A DNA stretch of 64,000 nucleotides from DASYQD01 sp963837455 (GTDB lineage Bacteria > Acidobacteriota > Thermoanaerobaculia > Multivoradales > JAIOJS01): contig CAWINM010000002.1 of the NCBI GenBank assembly GCA_963837455.1, positions 434,001-498,000 of the forward strand. The letters are read 5' to 3'. The translations under genes and the position numbers were made by a program. The notes beneath the pieces were generated by a model. The model saw only the letters and a program-made list of their open reading frames with translations, was not told the origin of the DNA and did no database searches. How positions within the stretch are numbered: the first letter of the stretch is position 1; every line of letters starts with the position of its first letter. Below, one piece after another: positions 57,001-64,000 of the stretch.

Positions 57001-60000
57001 GTACGAGCCCGAGGGCGGGCGGGTGCTCTGCGAGCAGCGCTTCGGCGGCGGCACGACCACGGCGCCGCTCCACGGCGTGCGCTACACCTACCGCCCCGGA
57101 GAGCGAGGCGCCGTGGCCGGAGACCGATGACCCGGCTGGAGGCGGTGCCGGGCCAGAGCGGACCTGGTCGAGACCTTCTCGAAGACCACCTACCGGCGCG
57201 ACGCCTTCGGCCGTCCGATGGAGGAGCGGCGGAGCGACGGGTCGGTCTTGACCAGCGTCTACGACCGAGGGCGGCGGTCTGATCCGCGCGCGCACGGGGC
57301 GGGGACCGAGGCGGCGACGTCGTTCGACGGGCGGGGCATGGCGGTGCGGGTGGAGCGCCCGCGGGGGCGGGGCTACACCCTCTACAGCTACGACCTCGAC
57401 GGGTCGCGGCTGCGCGAGGCCACCCGCACGGCGGCGGCGGGGCTGTGGGAGACGGCCTACGCGCTACGACTCGACGGGTCGGGTGACGACGGTCAGCTAC
57501 GCCGACGGCACGGCGGAGACGCTGACCTACAACCCCGACTCGACGGTGGCGACGCGGCGAGACCCGGGACGGGGTGACGGTGAGCTACGCCTACGACCCG
57601 GCCAACCGGCTGGTGGCGGCGACGCCGGCGGTTCTGGCCGGGGGTGGAGGGCGGCGGCGGTGGCGGCTCGCCGACGCTGCTCGACGCCGGCGATTCGTTG
57701 GCCTACGACGAGCTGTCGCGGCCGACGGTGCTCCAGCGCGGGCGGCCGGGGGCGACCGGCTTCGACCCGGCGCTGGCGGTCTCCTATCCGAGCTACGACC
57801 TCGGCTCGCGGCCGGAGTCGGAGGTGGTGGGGGGCCGCGATCCGCTCGCCTGGAGCTACGACACCTGGAACCGGCCGGTCGAGGTGACCTGCCCGCCGGG
57901 CCGGGGCGGAGCGCGGGCGGGCCGTTCGCGGGCTTCGCGCGGAGCTACGACAGCGCTCGACCGGCTGACCGAGGTGTCGGGGCTGGGGGCGCCGGGGCTG
58001 TCGCCGACCGCGGTGGGGGCGGTGTGGGGCTGGGGCGGGGCCGACCGGCTCTACGCGATGACCACCAAGGGGGCGCTGGGGACGGCGGCGCGCTGGGGCT
58101 ATCACGGCGGGGCGGGTCCGCAGGTGCCGGGGTCCTCGCCCGACGCGGAGTGGAAGCTGGGGACCCTGACCTGGGGGTCGGCGGGGAGCGCGGGGCCGAC
58201 CGCGGCGCCGACCACTCCGTGGGGCGCCTGGGGCTTCGGCTGGCGGGGCAACGAGGGCGAAGCCCGGCCGACGGCGCCAAGATCGGCCGCCAGGTGCTGC
58301 CGCCGGCCCCGGGTGGGCCGGAGCTGTTTGCTCGGCGGCCGGGCTGGTCGTGGGGCTACGACGGGGCGGTGCGGCTCTCCTTCGCGGCGTCGGGGGCGGG
58401 CGACCTCCTCGGCCGCGAGCCGCCGGCCGGGAGCGACGCCGAGACCTTCCGCTTCGGCTACGGGGCGGGCGACGAGCTGGAGCGGATCGTGCGCGAGGCC
58501 TCGGCGAGATCGCCGACGCTCGAGACCGGCGACTACGGGCGGATCGTCTCCCGCAACGGGGCGGCCTTCACCTACGACGGGGCGGGCCGGCGCCTGGAGG
58601 ACGACCGCTTCGTCTACCGCTGGGATTGGCGCGGCCAGCTGGTGACGGTGACGGTCAAGGACGCCTGGCCGGACGACGACGGCGACGGCGCGCCGGAGGT
58701 GACCCCGTGGGCCGGTCACCAGGTGCGCTACGACTACGACGCGGCGGGGCGGCTGACCCAGCGCTGGCACTACGGCAGGCTCCCCGACGGGCGAGACCGA
58801 CGACGCCTAGCGGCCCTTCATCGAGAAGCGGACCTTCGTCTGGGAGGGCAACGCGCTGGCGGCCGAGGCGGCATGGGGCAACGCCGAGGAGACGATCTTC
58901 CGCTGGCGGAAGACCTACGTCCCCGGCCCCAGCGGCCTCGACGACGCGGTGCAGGTGGTGGTGGAGGACGGCGATCAGCCGGCAACCCTCCGGCACCAAG
59001 CCACCTACACCCTCCTGCGCGACGAGATGGGGACGGTGGTCGGGGTCGTCGCCGAGGACGAGGGGAGCGACCCGGCACCGGCCGCCGGTGCCGGTGCGCT
59101 ACCGCTACACCCCCTACGGCGAGGCCCACGCCGAGAGCGGCCCCGAGCTGCTGCGGGCGCGCTTCGACGACGCGGCGACGAAGGTCGAGGTCGGCGGCTC
59201 GGTGATCGCGCAGGACGTCACGGATCCTGCTGCGGCGGCCGGCGGAGCGCTAGGGCTGGAGTGGAGCGTCGGGCTCGACACCGCGACGCTGGCGGCAGGG
59301 CTGCGCGTGGAGCGCCTGGGCGCGAGTGGCTGGGTGCAGCTGGGAGCGGCGGAGGTCGCGGTCGGCGTGCCGCCCGGCGAGGGCGGAGTGTCGACGAACG
59401 TGGGCCCGCCGACGCGGCTGGTGATATTGGCGCGCGAGGGCTGGCTGCGGGGGAGCAGCTACCGGGTGGCGCTGACGCCGGAGCTGCGCGATACGATCGG
59501 CAGGAGCTTCGGGGGGTCCGAGAGCCTGGAGTGGGGGGTCCCCGAGGCGGGGGCGGGTGGGGGCGGGGATGCGGCCGGAGTGTTCTTTGACAAGAGGTTT
59601 GCCGCCCGGTTCGAGAGCTGGGAGGCGGTGGGGGATGCGGTCGGGGGAAGGTTCCCTGGGGGGGTGGGGGTGGGGTTTGAGGGCCTATGGACTGACCCTG
59701 TCACCGGTATCGCCTACGCCCGGGCGCGGTGGTACGACGCCAGGAACGCTACTTGGCTGTCGGAGGATCCGGCTGGCGCTGTTGATTCACCCTCCCTCTA
59801 CGCCTTCGTCGGGCAGCAACCCGATATGGGCACGGATCCCCTTGGCCGGTCCGCGAGCGCGAACCGCAAGGGTGACGTCCTGATCGGGGACGTCAACGCG
59901 ACCAACCGCTACCTCTCCGTTTCTCACCAAAACGCCGAGGACAACCCGGTGCTTCTCTGGCTGGCTCTGCGCCAGATGGGCGGCTTGAGCGCAGAGGAAG

Positions 60001-60725
60001 CTGGTCAGTTCTTCGATCAGCATGGGTTTGCGCTAACGCGCGAGCAGCAGGCGGGCATCACGATTAATGAGGCGCGTCGCCTCAGCGAGGGCGAGCTTAA
60101 GGGTCTCGGGAAGATCTGGGCAATTGGTGCTGCGGCCGCTGTGACCGGCGGTGCAGCAGCGGGGATTGGGGCGCCCGCGTTACTCGCCGGCGCGGCGGAA
60201 GGTCTTGCCGCCCAGGGCACGAGCGATGCCCTGGAAGGTCACCTCTCCAGCTTACGTCAGTACGTCGTCTCCGTCGGTGGAGGTGCGGTTGGTGCCCGTC
60301 TGGGGCACGCACTAAGCAGCCCTGACGAGCTAGTTGAATTCAATCTGCCGCCGCCAGCGTCCGGCGCTGATGCACCCGCGATAGTCGTTGACCGCGAGCT
60401 GGGGGTTATCTACCTTCGCCGGGATCTCAACCGGCAGAAACCCTATGTCGGTCAGGCGTGCAGTGATTGCCGGTACACGGTGCGGCAGACGGAGCACGCA
60501 CGCGCCAACCCCGATGCCGAGTACGAATTCGAGATCATCGGGCGGGCGGAACCTGGCGAGGCACTGGATCGTCTGGAGGAGGACATGATCCGGCTCTACG
60601 GTGGGCCGACGACGGCGCGCAACCCACAGGGAGCTCTCTCCAATCGCCGGTATCAGATGAATGAGAAGCGATACCGCGAAGCCGGCGGCACAGTTGACCG
60701 GCCGAGGCGCCCGGATGGGAACTAA
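40305..60725 (+). CDS. Giant secreted Ig/RHS polymorphic-toxin protein, whole gene (frame-interrupted)
   Basis: About 6,800 codons if frame slips are bridged. ATG 40305 has GAAGGGA upstream. Order: a hexapeptide-repeat leader, a signal-like helix (WALSSVLALALPLAALPAPA, residues about 128-147), a beta domain of LSGN repeats (40.8-41.5 kb), about twenty Ig-like domains (41.5-47.2 kb), a carboxypeptidase-regulatory-like domain (47.6 kb), ZU5-like and SbsA-like domains (48.8-50.3 kb), propeller-like stretches (51.7-53.6 kb), the RHS N-domain (54.3 kb), YD repeats (55-59 kb), the RHS core end (59.7 kb) and a GIY-YIG-like tip (60.39 kb). An Imm26-type gene overlaps its end. Whether this is one protein in nature depends on the slips being errors. 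Confidence 0.58.
40520..40630 (+). repeat. Degenerate 18-bp (hexapeptide) repeats before the signal segment
   Basis: TCACCCAGGCA occurs at 40556, 40592 and 40610, in 18-base phase. The peptide reads HPGTAQ, RPDTAV, HPGIVR, HPGNAR with weaker units upstream. Confidence 0.6.
42045..43229 (+). pseudogene. Frame-slipped Ig-domain segment of the giant RHS gene
   Basis: Ig-like sequence (GSSPIAVSGTVDDAHLASVD, VTVRGTVADPHLDRVTVGAV, GTATVTVTGTVEEPHLDTVT) continues through alternating frames. Between about 42314 and 42354 the sequence shows three extra bases in 45, each next to an identical base, relative to the expected repeat consensus. At 42180 a base seems missing from a G run. The underlying domains match the clean ones on both sides, so the segment belongs to the same gene. 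Confidence 0.55.
43230..47447 (+). CDS. Ig-domain array of the giant RHS gene (clean frame)
   Basis: A 1,400-codon clean frame. It contains about fourteen Ig-like units of 80-100 residues with the pattern PxLTVTSPLDGETLTVQQVV ... GTVSDANLAGVTVNGVDAAV ... LADGVNTLAVAASDRVGHTA, of the Big/filamin-like kind. Near 46.67 kb is an SbsA/Big_5-like domain (VLELIPADGATGVDPNGLLF ... SESIRH). Another unit near 47.2 kb has ATFDRATGVVRVVFSEAMDA. Ends at an extra C at 47448. These domains would form a long extracellular stalk ahead of the RHS shell. Confidence 0.7.
47448..49384 (+). pseudogene. Regulatory-like and ZU5-like segment of the giant RHS gene, frame-slipped
   Basis: Slips are dense from 47448 to about 48660. 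There the frames encode GEAYDDATGRPLAGAAV and VTDGRGRFVLTGEVPAGRYA, a carboxypeptidase-regulatory-like domain. From about 48660 to 49384 one frame is clean and contains a ZU5-like domain (GPDGGTVESPEGVELTIPEG then ALATKVPVAATLL). It also has GFVTGFVRNGNGTPLAVSRV, the start of a further regulatory-like domain. An extra T at 49384/49385 ends the frame. Confidence 0.55.
49386..50590 (+). CDS. SbsA-like and ZU5-like segment of the giant RHS gene (clean frame)
   Basis: About 400 clean codons. Starts with SGRYAVPANAGADRRLEARH, the end of the regulatory-like domain. An SbsA/Big_5-like Ig domain follows (PRVLSVTPADGASGQPLASA ... FSEALDPATVTSSTLTLEL). Then comes a ZU5-like stretch (APAGEAVSFVSAEGLAVDVP ... 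GAFDVATLVKIQQLSPSSLG) and GAYVDVDFDGEAKETLRVHV. The series of short beta domains before an RHS core is common in large RHS proteins. The next slip is near 50590. Confidence 0.62.
50693..51440 (+). CDS. Unassigned beta-rich segment of the giant RHS gene (clean frame)
   Basis: About 250 clean codons starting MEFRLRDDAAFFYETGAGLY and running to LELQFDQPLLDVTQ. The sequence is beta-rich, with aromatic residues (NWVYLPVPHDWNGGFVLPVL) and a regulatory-like stretch (GLPVATGTTVALYDF). No family recognised. It links the ZU5/SbsA part with the propeller part. ATG 50693 is internal to the gene, not a real start. Confidence 0.5.
51441..54299 (+). pseudogene. Propeller-like segment of the giant RHS gene, frame-slipped
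   Basis: Frames alternate throughout. Recognisable pieces are LLKLGNLLVVASETGDLVAI (followed by DVSRASDP), LFAGGTDAASGKPVIDVWDL (followed by RAVNGAKG) and LGIDETGTGLLYSWDPAKGA. These resemble LVIVD/WD-type propeller blades. SAVVTHSKTGCVDGEPCRGD then GFIDIYSPL contains a cysteine pair. The ordering (Ig stalk, propeller, RHS) recalls toxin-complex style proteins, but I cannot show more than that. Confidence 0.5.
54300..59080 (+). pseudogene. RHS N-domain and YD-repeat core of the giant gene, frame-slipped
   Basis: GGELLLAATDRSVPGRAMPF then SLTRTYRSGMLGYGPLGSAGW is the DUF6531-like start of RHS shells, followed by VEYHDGTGHVWRLLPRALPE. YD repeats follow in all three plus frames: RYGYNAREQLVSIEETQ, TTYTYDQAGRMATVHTGDEG, YDAWGRLFQEERATGAFVRR, SYAYDPANRLVAATPAV and HQVRYDYDAAGRLTQRWHYG. 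Slips are as dense as in 21-31 kb. One apparent stop is at 54990. The last slip is an extra G at 59080/59081. Confidence 0.6.
59082..60725 (+). CDS. C-terminal segment of the giant RHS gene: core end and GIY-YIG-like nuclease tip
   Basis: A clean 547-codon frame. The RHS core closes with GLWTDPVTGIAYARARWYDA ... ATWLSEDPAGAVDSPSLYAF ... MGTDPLG near 59845. After it GC falls. A helical pre-toxin stretch has a hydrophobic segment (IWAIGAAAAVTGGAAAGIGA). The last ~110 residues resemble a GIY-YIG (Tox-URI-type) nuclease: GVIYLRRDLNRQKPYVGQA gives the paired strands, followed by RYTVRQTEHARANP, EYEFEIIGRAEPGEALDRLE (candidate catalytic Glu) and the end NRRYQMNEKRYREAGG. Such toxins cut DNA in the target cytoplasm. 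The immunity gene overlaps its last 11 bases. Confidence 0.72.
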   Translation, partial: PPVPVRYRYTPYGEAHAESGPELLRARFDDAATKVEVGGSVIAQDVTDPAAAAGGALGLEWSVGLDTATLAAGLRVERLGASGWVQLGAAEVAVGVPPGEGGVSTNVGPPTRLVILAREGWLRGSSYRVALTPELRDTIGRSFGGSESLEWGVPEAGAGGGGDAAGVFFDKRFAARFESWEAVGDAVGGRFPGGVGVGFEGLWTDPVTGIAYARARWYDARNATWLSEDPAGAVDSPSLYAFVGQQPDMGTDPLGRSASANRKGDVLIGDVNATNRYLSVSHQNAEDNPVLLWLALRQMGGLSAEEAGQFFDQHGFALTREQQAGITINEARRLSEGELKGLGKIWAIGAAAAVTGGAAAGIGAPALLAGAAEGLAAQGTSDALEGHLSSLRQYVVSVGGGAVGARLGHALSSPDELVEFNLPPPASGADAPAIVVDRELGVIYLRRDLNRQKPYVGQACSDCRYTVRQTEHARANPDAEYEFEIIGRAEPGEALDRLEEDMIRLYGGPTTARNPQGALSNRRYQMNEKRYREAGGTVDRPRRPDGN

Positions 60726-61218
60726 GCCGCGGGTAGGTGACGTCTTTCAGCTTCCTCTCGGGGATGGGAGAGTGGGATATGGCCAAGTGGCTGCAATGGT
60801 GCCGCCGAACCCGCTTCTTGTCGCCGTGTTCGAAACCGCGTTCTCTACCAGTCAAGTGCCTGACCTGCGCAGCCTCGTACGCTCGAAACCGCTCCTCTTG
60901 GCGAATAGTCTTGATGCGAAAATCTGGCATGGTCACTGGCCTGTTGTCGCCAATCTGCCGGTCTCTCCCGAACTTCCGCTTCCCGTGTTCAGAGAACATG
61001 TCGGCGACGTCGGTGGACGTTTTGTCGTGTCGTATGACGGCAAGCGTCGACGCGAAGCGACGAACGAAGAGTGGGAGAAGCTCTCAGCTCGCTACGGCGT
61101 TTCGCCGGCAGTGATCGAGAGAACCTTTCGGGCGCATCACGGTCTCGAGGAGTGGGAGGAGCGATTCGACAGGCTTCGCTACGATGCAGTGAGGTCGTGG
61201 GCTGAAGTCAAGGTATAA
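60715..61218 (+). CDS. Imm26-family immunity protein
   Basis: 167 residues from ATG 60715, chosen because it begins MGTKPRVGDVFQLPLGDGRV with GYGQV following, the N-terminal signature of Imm26-type immunity proteins, and because GAGG lies upstream. The frame is open from 60661, but those residues lie inside the toxin gene. No signal peptide is seen, so the protein is cytoplasmic, consistent with neutralising a nuclease. It overlaps the RHS stop by 11 bases, implying coupled translation. The C-terminal half has GRFVVSYDGKRRREATNEEW and a helical end. The family assignment is from memory of the motif and was not searched. Confidence 0.75.
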   Translation: MGTKPRVGDVFQLPLGDGRVGYGQVAAMVPPNPLLVAVFETAFSTSQVPDLRSLVRSKPLLLANSLDAKIWHGHWPVVANLPVSPELPLPVFREHVGDVGGRFVVSYDGKRRREATNEEWEKLSARYGVSPAVIERTFRAHHGLEEWEERFDRLRYDAVRSWAEVKV

Positions 61219-61815
61219 GGACCAGCCCACCCTGCGCACCGGCCCGCCCAGTCTCTTCGCTGATCGCTTGTGGTCCCCGAGCAGCGGCCCGGCGCGTGTG
61301 CTGCGAGCGGTAGTGGCTTCGAAGCCTGTCGCCGAATAGTCGTTGCAGCGGACAACACCTGCGCGTTTTCACCTCGGGCGTCGGCGCGTCTGGCGTCGAG
61401 CATCCGTCTCTTCGCTCCTTATCAGTGGCGGGGTGTTGCCGCTGAACTTTGCCCCATTCGGCGCCAGGCACGCCGGTGGCCTGCGGGCGGTGGTGACTTC
61501 GTCAGCGCGCCGGGCCTTGTGAGCTCGCGAGCGATTGTGGTGTGGCGAGCGGGGCGGGCCCGTGCGCTCCCACCCCACAGACAATAAGGTCGGCACCAGG
61601 CCGCTCGACCTCGCGCCATTCACTGCTCCCGTGCCGTCGGTTTTCGCGCGGCGTCCTCTCTCTTCGCAGCGTGTGCCGCGGCCAGCGTGCCGCGGGTTTG
61701 GTAAGAAGCGCCGGCGCCTTGCAGCACACGCCGCCGCTGCGCGTCGTCGTGCTTGCTGCGGACGCCGGCGCGAAGAAAGAGCGGAGTGTCGTCGGCCGCG
61801 CCGCGCCGCCGGCCG
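61217..61815 (+). repeat. Copy B of the dispersed 600-bp repeat
   Basis: Begins at the Imm26 stop and aligns with 63056-63660 along its whole length. Long shared blocks include GCGCACCGGCCCGCCCAGTC, CCGAATAGTCGTTGCAGCGG, GCCGCTGAACTTTGCC, TTCGGCGCCAGGC and GCGCCGGCGCCTTGCAGC. Identity is estimated by eye at roughly 75-80%. No plausible gene lies in it or in 61816-62095. Confidence 0.8.
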
Positions 61816-62095
61816 ACCGGCGTCACGTCGCTGCAGCGCCCCCAAAGAGAGGTGCCACCCTCTTCGTGAGAGAGATCGAGAATCACGGCGAGCGGAGAGC
61901 CGCGGTGGGTCGCTGATGGGTAGTGGTAGGCCGCGGCTGGGTCCGGTGATGGTGAGCAGTCGGCAGCCGAGTGTGGTTCTGTGGTCCCGAGCGAGCCATT
62001 GTCGGCCGCCGCGGCGATGAGCGGACAGACCTCTTCGTTGCCGGCGTCGCCGGCGAGTTGGTGGTTGGTCTGAGAGCGAGGCAGCTGGAGGGGCG

Positions 62096-63013
62096 TCAGC
62101 CGGTGGGGACGAGGCAGGGCAGCGGGGGTGGGAAGGCTCCGGTGGGGAAGCGGACGAGCCGATCGCCGTGGCGCAGGCGGTGAGCGGCCTCGCGGAAGGC
62201 GGCGACGAACTGCCAGTACGCGACACGGAGCATGATGCGGATCTCCCTGCTGGCGGCGTGCACCAGCGGCGCCGGTGAGCGATCGCAGTGGATGGGCTTG
62301 TCGTGGGGGTGCTGGCTGGCGATGGCCTTCCTACCGAGCACGGGCCTGCCATCGCGCTGGCGGCGGCCGTCTTCGATGATGCGGTCAACCAGCGCGGCAA
62401 CGCGCTGTTGGTAGGCGGCAGGCTCGAGAGCGGCCCAGCAGGGAAGGGGCGTGAAGACGACTCGTTCGGCGGTGGCGAAGTCAGCGGCGGTCTTGTCGTC
62501 TCTCCTGCGGCGGGCCTCGTACTGGGCAGTGCGATCGAACCAGGTGCCTTCGAGATCGACTCCATCAAGCAGCGCTTGCGCGCAGTGGACGCCGGGCCAC
62601 TGCTGGGGTCGTTCGACGAGGCCCTCTTTGACGCCCTGGCCGAGGATATAGACGAGGCGTGCGACTTGAGCGTCTTCCTCGTCAGAGACGATGATCGAGC
62701 GGTACCTTCTTGCCCAGAACTTCTCCCGCCAGTCATGGAGCCTGCCGACCTCGCGGGCGATGTTGCCAGCGACGAAGTCCATGAAGGCAGCGAGCTGCTG
62801 CGGCGAGTCCGGAGACAGGGCGAGGTGTGCGTGGTTGGAGAGCACTGCCAGGGCGTGGACCCGCATGGCGTACTTCTTCTGGGCACGACCGATGACACCG
62901 ACGATGAGGTCATTGACGGCGGTGCTGGGGCGCAGCAAGAGCCGACCGTGGACGGTGCGCACGGTAACCTCGACCATCGTGCCTGGCGGTAAGAACCGCA
63001 GTGGTCTGGCCAC
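62096..63013 (-). CDS. REP-associated tyrosine transposase (RAYT, Y1/HUH type)
   Basis: 305 residues from GTG 63013 on the minus strand, chosen because VARPLRFLPPGTMVEVTVRT is the usual N-terminus of this family; the frame upstream runs through repeat sequence and is rejected. LSNHAHLAL gives the HUH metal site (His61, His63). EKFWARRYRSIIVSDEEDAQ and YILGQGVKEGLVERPQQWPG are typical RAYT motifs, with Tyr122 the candidate nucleophile. A C-terminal extension of about 160 residues ends GAFPPPLPCLVPTG. RAYTs move or maintain small palindromic REP repeats through single-stranded DNA. Copies of a 600-bp repeat lie on both sides and a REP-like hairpin 880 bases upstream. Its own mobility is usually low. 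Confidence 0.82.
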   Translation of the reverse strand: MARPLRFLPPGTMVEVTVRTVHGRLLLRPSTAVNDLIVGVIGRAQKKYAMRVHALAVLSNHAHLALSPDSPQQLAAFMDFVAGNIAREVGRLHDWREKFWARRYRSIIVSDEEDAQVARLVYILGQGVKEGLVERPQQWPGVHCAQALLDGVDLEGTWFDRTAQYEARRRRDDKTAADFATAERVVFTPLPCWAALEPAAYQQRVAALVDRIIEDGRRQRDGRPVLGRKAIASQHPHDKPIHCDRSPAPLVHAASREIRIMLRVAYWQFVAAFREAAHRLRHGDRLVRFPTGAFPPPLPCLVPTG

Positions 63014-63055
63014 GTCCTTACAGACGCAAAACGGGCGCGCGAGCTTGCAGGCGCG

Positions 63056-63660
63056 GAGGACGGAGCCCGCCCGGCGCACCGGCCCGCCCAGTCTCTGCGC
63101 TGAACCTCCGCTGCCTCCGAGCAGCGGCCCGGCGCTTCGCCTGCGGGCGACAGTGACTTCGAAGCCTGGCGCCGAATAGTCGTTGCAGCGGGCGCCACCC
63201 GGGCGTTTCCTTCGGCACCATCCTCTGGTCTGGCGTCGAGCGTCAGCACCTCCGCTCGGCATCGGTGCCCGGGCAGCGCCGCTGAACTTTGCCCTATTCG
63301 GCGCCAGGCGCGTCGGTGGCCTGCGAGCGTCGGTGACTTCAGCAGCACGCCGTGCCTTGGTGGCGTGGCGAGCGTCAGTGGTGACGGGGCAGGGCGGGCC
63401 CGTGCGCCCCCACCCTTCCGAGAACAAGGTCGGCACCCAGGCCGCTCGGACTCGCGCCGTTGACTCCTCTCGCACCGTCAGTTTCTTCGCGCCGACCTCT
63501 CTCTGCGTAGCGCTCGCCGCGGCCAGCGTGCCGCGGGTTTCTTTCAGAAGCGCCGGCGCCTTGCAGCGCACGTCGCCGCTGCGCGTCGCCGTGCTTGCAG
63601 CGGACGCCGGCGCGAAGAGACCGGAGCGTCTTCGGCCGCACTGCGTCCCCGGCGGCCGGG
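63056..63660 (+). repeat. Copy C of the dispersed 600-bp repeat
   Basis: Direct repeat of 61217-61815, starting 43 bases upstream of the RAYT start codon. It shares with the inverted copy A the block GCGCCACCCGGGCGTTTCC. The minus-strand open frame that spans it into RAYT is not credible as coding. The following 63661-63894 shows nothing I can identify. Confidence 0.8.
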
Positions 63661-63894
63661 GCCGCAGCGCTGCTTGCCGTGGCGAGGGCGGAGCAGTGCG
63701 CGAGCGCCGTGCGCCGTCCCCTCGCGAGAGCGAGGCTACCGCCGTGCTCGCGGCCGTCAAGACTGCCCTCGCTGCGCTCGGCGCCGGCGCGGCTTTGCCG
63801 CGCCGGCGGTCTTGACGTCCGCTCCGCGCGGCGGTGAGGTGTCTTCGTGGGCGAGGGGAGGGAGCGCCTCCGGCGGGGGCTCCAGGAGAAAGCA

Positions 63895-63917
63895 CCACGG
63901 CCCGGTGCGGGCCGTGG
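63895..63917. repeat. REP-like hairpin, also placed as a terminator for the minus-strand gene end
   Basis: CCACGGCCCG (63895-63904) and CGGGCCGTGG (63908-63917) around GTG, identical to 16087-16109. It lies 14 bases beyond the stop of the minus-strand gene ending at 63931, so it may terminate that gene. Confidence 0.5.
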
Positions 63918-63930
63918 GTGGGGGTGGTCC

Positions 63931-64000
63931 TCAACGCAGCCGGGAACGCAATCGATTCTGGTCCTGGTGGCCGTGGAAGCAGGCGATGACAGAGACCAGG
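63931..64000 (-). CDS. 3' end of an unidentified gene
   Basis: On the minus strand the frame entering from the window edge reads LVSVIACFHGHQDQNRLRSR, then LR and a stop at 63931-63933, and a GC hairpin follows. Only 22 codons are visible. The open frame and the hairpin just after the stop suggest a real gene end. Function cannot be judged. Confidence 0.35.
   Translation of the reverse strand, partial: LVSVIACFHGHQDQNRLRSRLR

Noticed and set aside
21000..59081. Programmed +1 frameshifting as a new decoding system
   Set aside because: Slips are patchy, far too dense, have no common slippery motif, and one is shown to be a private single-base insertion compared with sister repeats. Sequence error or decay explains this better.
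61369..63934. Long minus frames through the 600-bp repeats and RAYT as giant proteins
   Set aside because: The N-terminal extension would be translated repeat DNA; known RAYT proteins start near GTG 63013.

Overview
The window is high-GC bacterial DNA dominated by very large secreted proteins: Ig/cadherin-like, carboxypeptidase-regulatory-like and YD/RHS proteins. It also carries RHS toxin tips with immunity genes and several mobile elements. GC drops visibly at the toxin tips and the orphan tip cassettes. The protein styles and a REP-associated transposase (RAYT) beginning V-ARPLRFLPPGT suggest an environmental Acidobacteriota-like genome. That placement is inference; no rRNA or tRNA is present to test it.

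Layout. (1) 1-989, minus: end of a secreted M23 peptidase. (2) 1181-10091, plus: a sigma70-type promoter followed by a PKD/cadherin-like secreted protein, a small secreted protein, a complete 1638-aa RHS protein with an unrecognised C-terminal toxin, and an overlapping lipoprotein that is probably its immunity protein. (3) 10143-14916: a probable mobile module with an XRE repressor, a CHC2/Toprim/P-loop primase-helicase and a tyrosine recombinase, with palindromes of one architecture (CGATAAY-N5-RTTATCG) at 10819 and 15146. (4) 14917-16331: non-coding, with copies of a dispersed repeat. (5) 16332-20086: an orphan RHS tip with an HExxH zinc-protease motif, its lipoprotein immunity gene, an IS630-family element with clear ends, the 3' remnant of a second related tip, and a paralogous immunity gene. 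(6) 20352-20515: a fossil RAYT.

(7) 20776-39120: one giant secreted surface protein of about 6,100 codons. It contains a 1044-bp (348-aa) unit repeated four and a half times. (8) 39143-40207: a secreted protein of unknown function. (9) 40305-60725: a second giant of about 6,800 codons. It has a hexapeptide-repeat N-terminus, a signal segment, about twenty Ig-like domains, ZU5/SbsA-like and propeller-like parts, then an RHS core ending in a GIY-YIG-like nuclease tip. An Imm26-type immunity gene overlaps its end. (10) 61217-64000: a RAYT transposase bracketed by two copies of a 600-bp repeat, a REP-like hairpin, and the 3' end of one more gene.

Both giant genes are cut by clusters of single-base frame slips (about 21.0-31.06, 42.05-43.23, 47.45-49.39 and 50.6-59.08 kb). 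Most look like one duplicated base. One slip, an extra T at 32892, is shown directly by comparison with the other repeat copies. Sequence error or decay is far more likely than programmed frameshifting. I list each giant gene once as a whole and then by segment.

How the parts fit: the three RHS-type loci look like polymorphic toxin carriers. Immunity proteins for the first RHS and the HExxH tips carry export signals, so those toxins probably act in the envelope. Imm26 has no signal, which fits a nuclease acting in the cytoplasm. The mobile module, IS630 and RAYT repeats lie between or beside the tips and plausibly drove their displacement.
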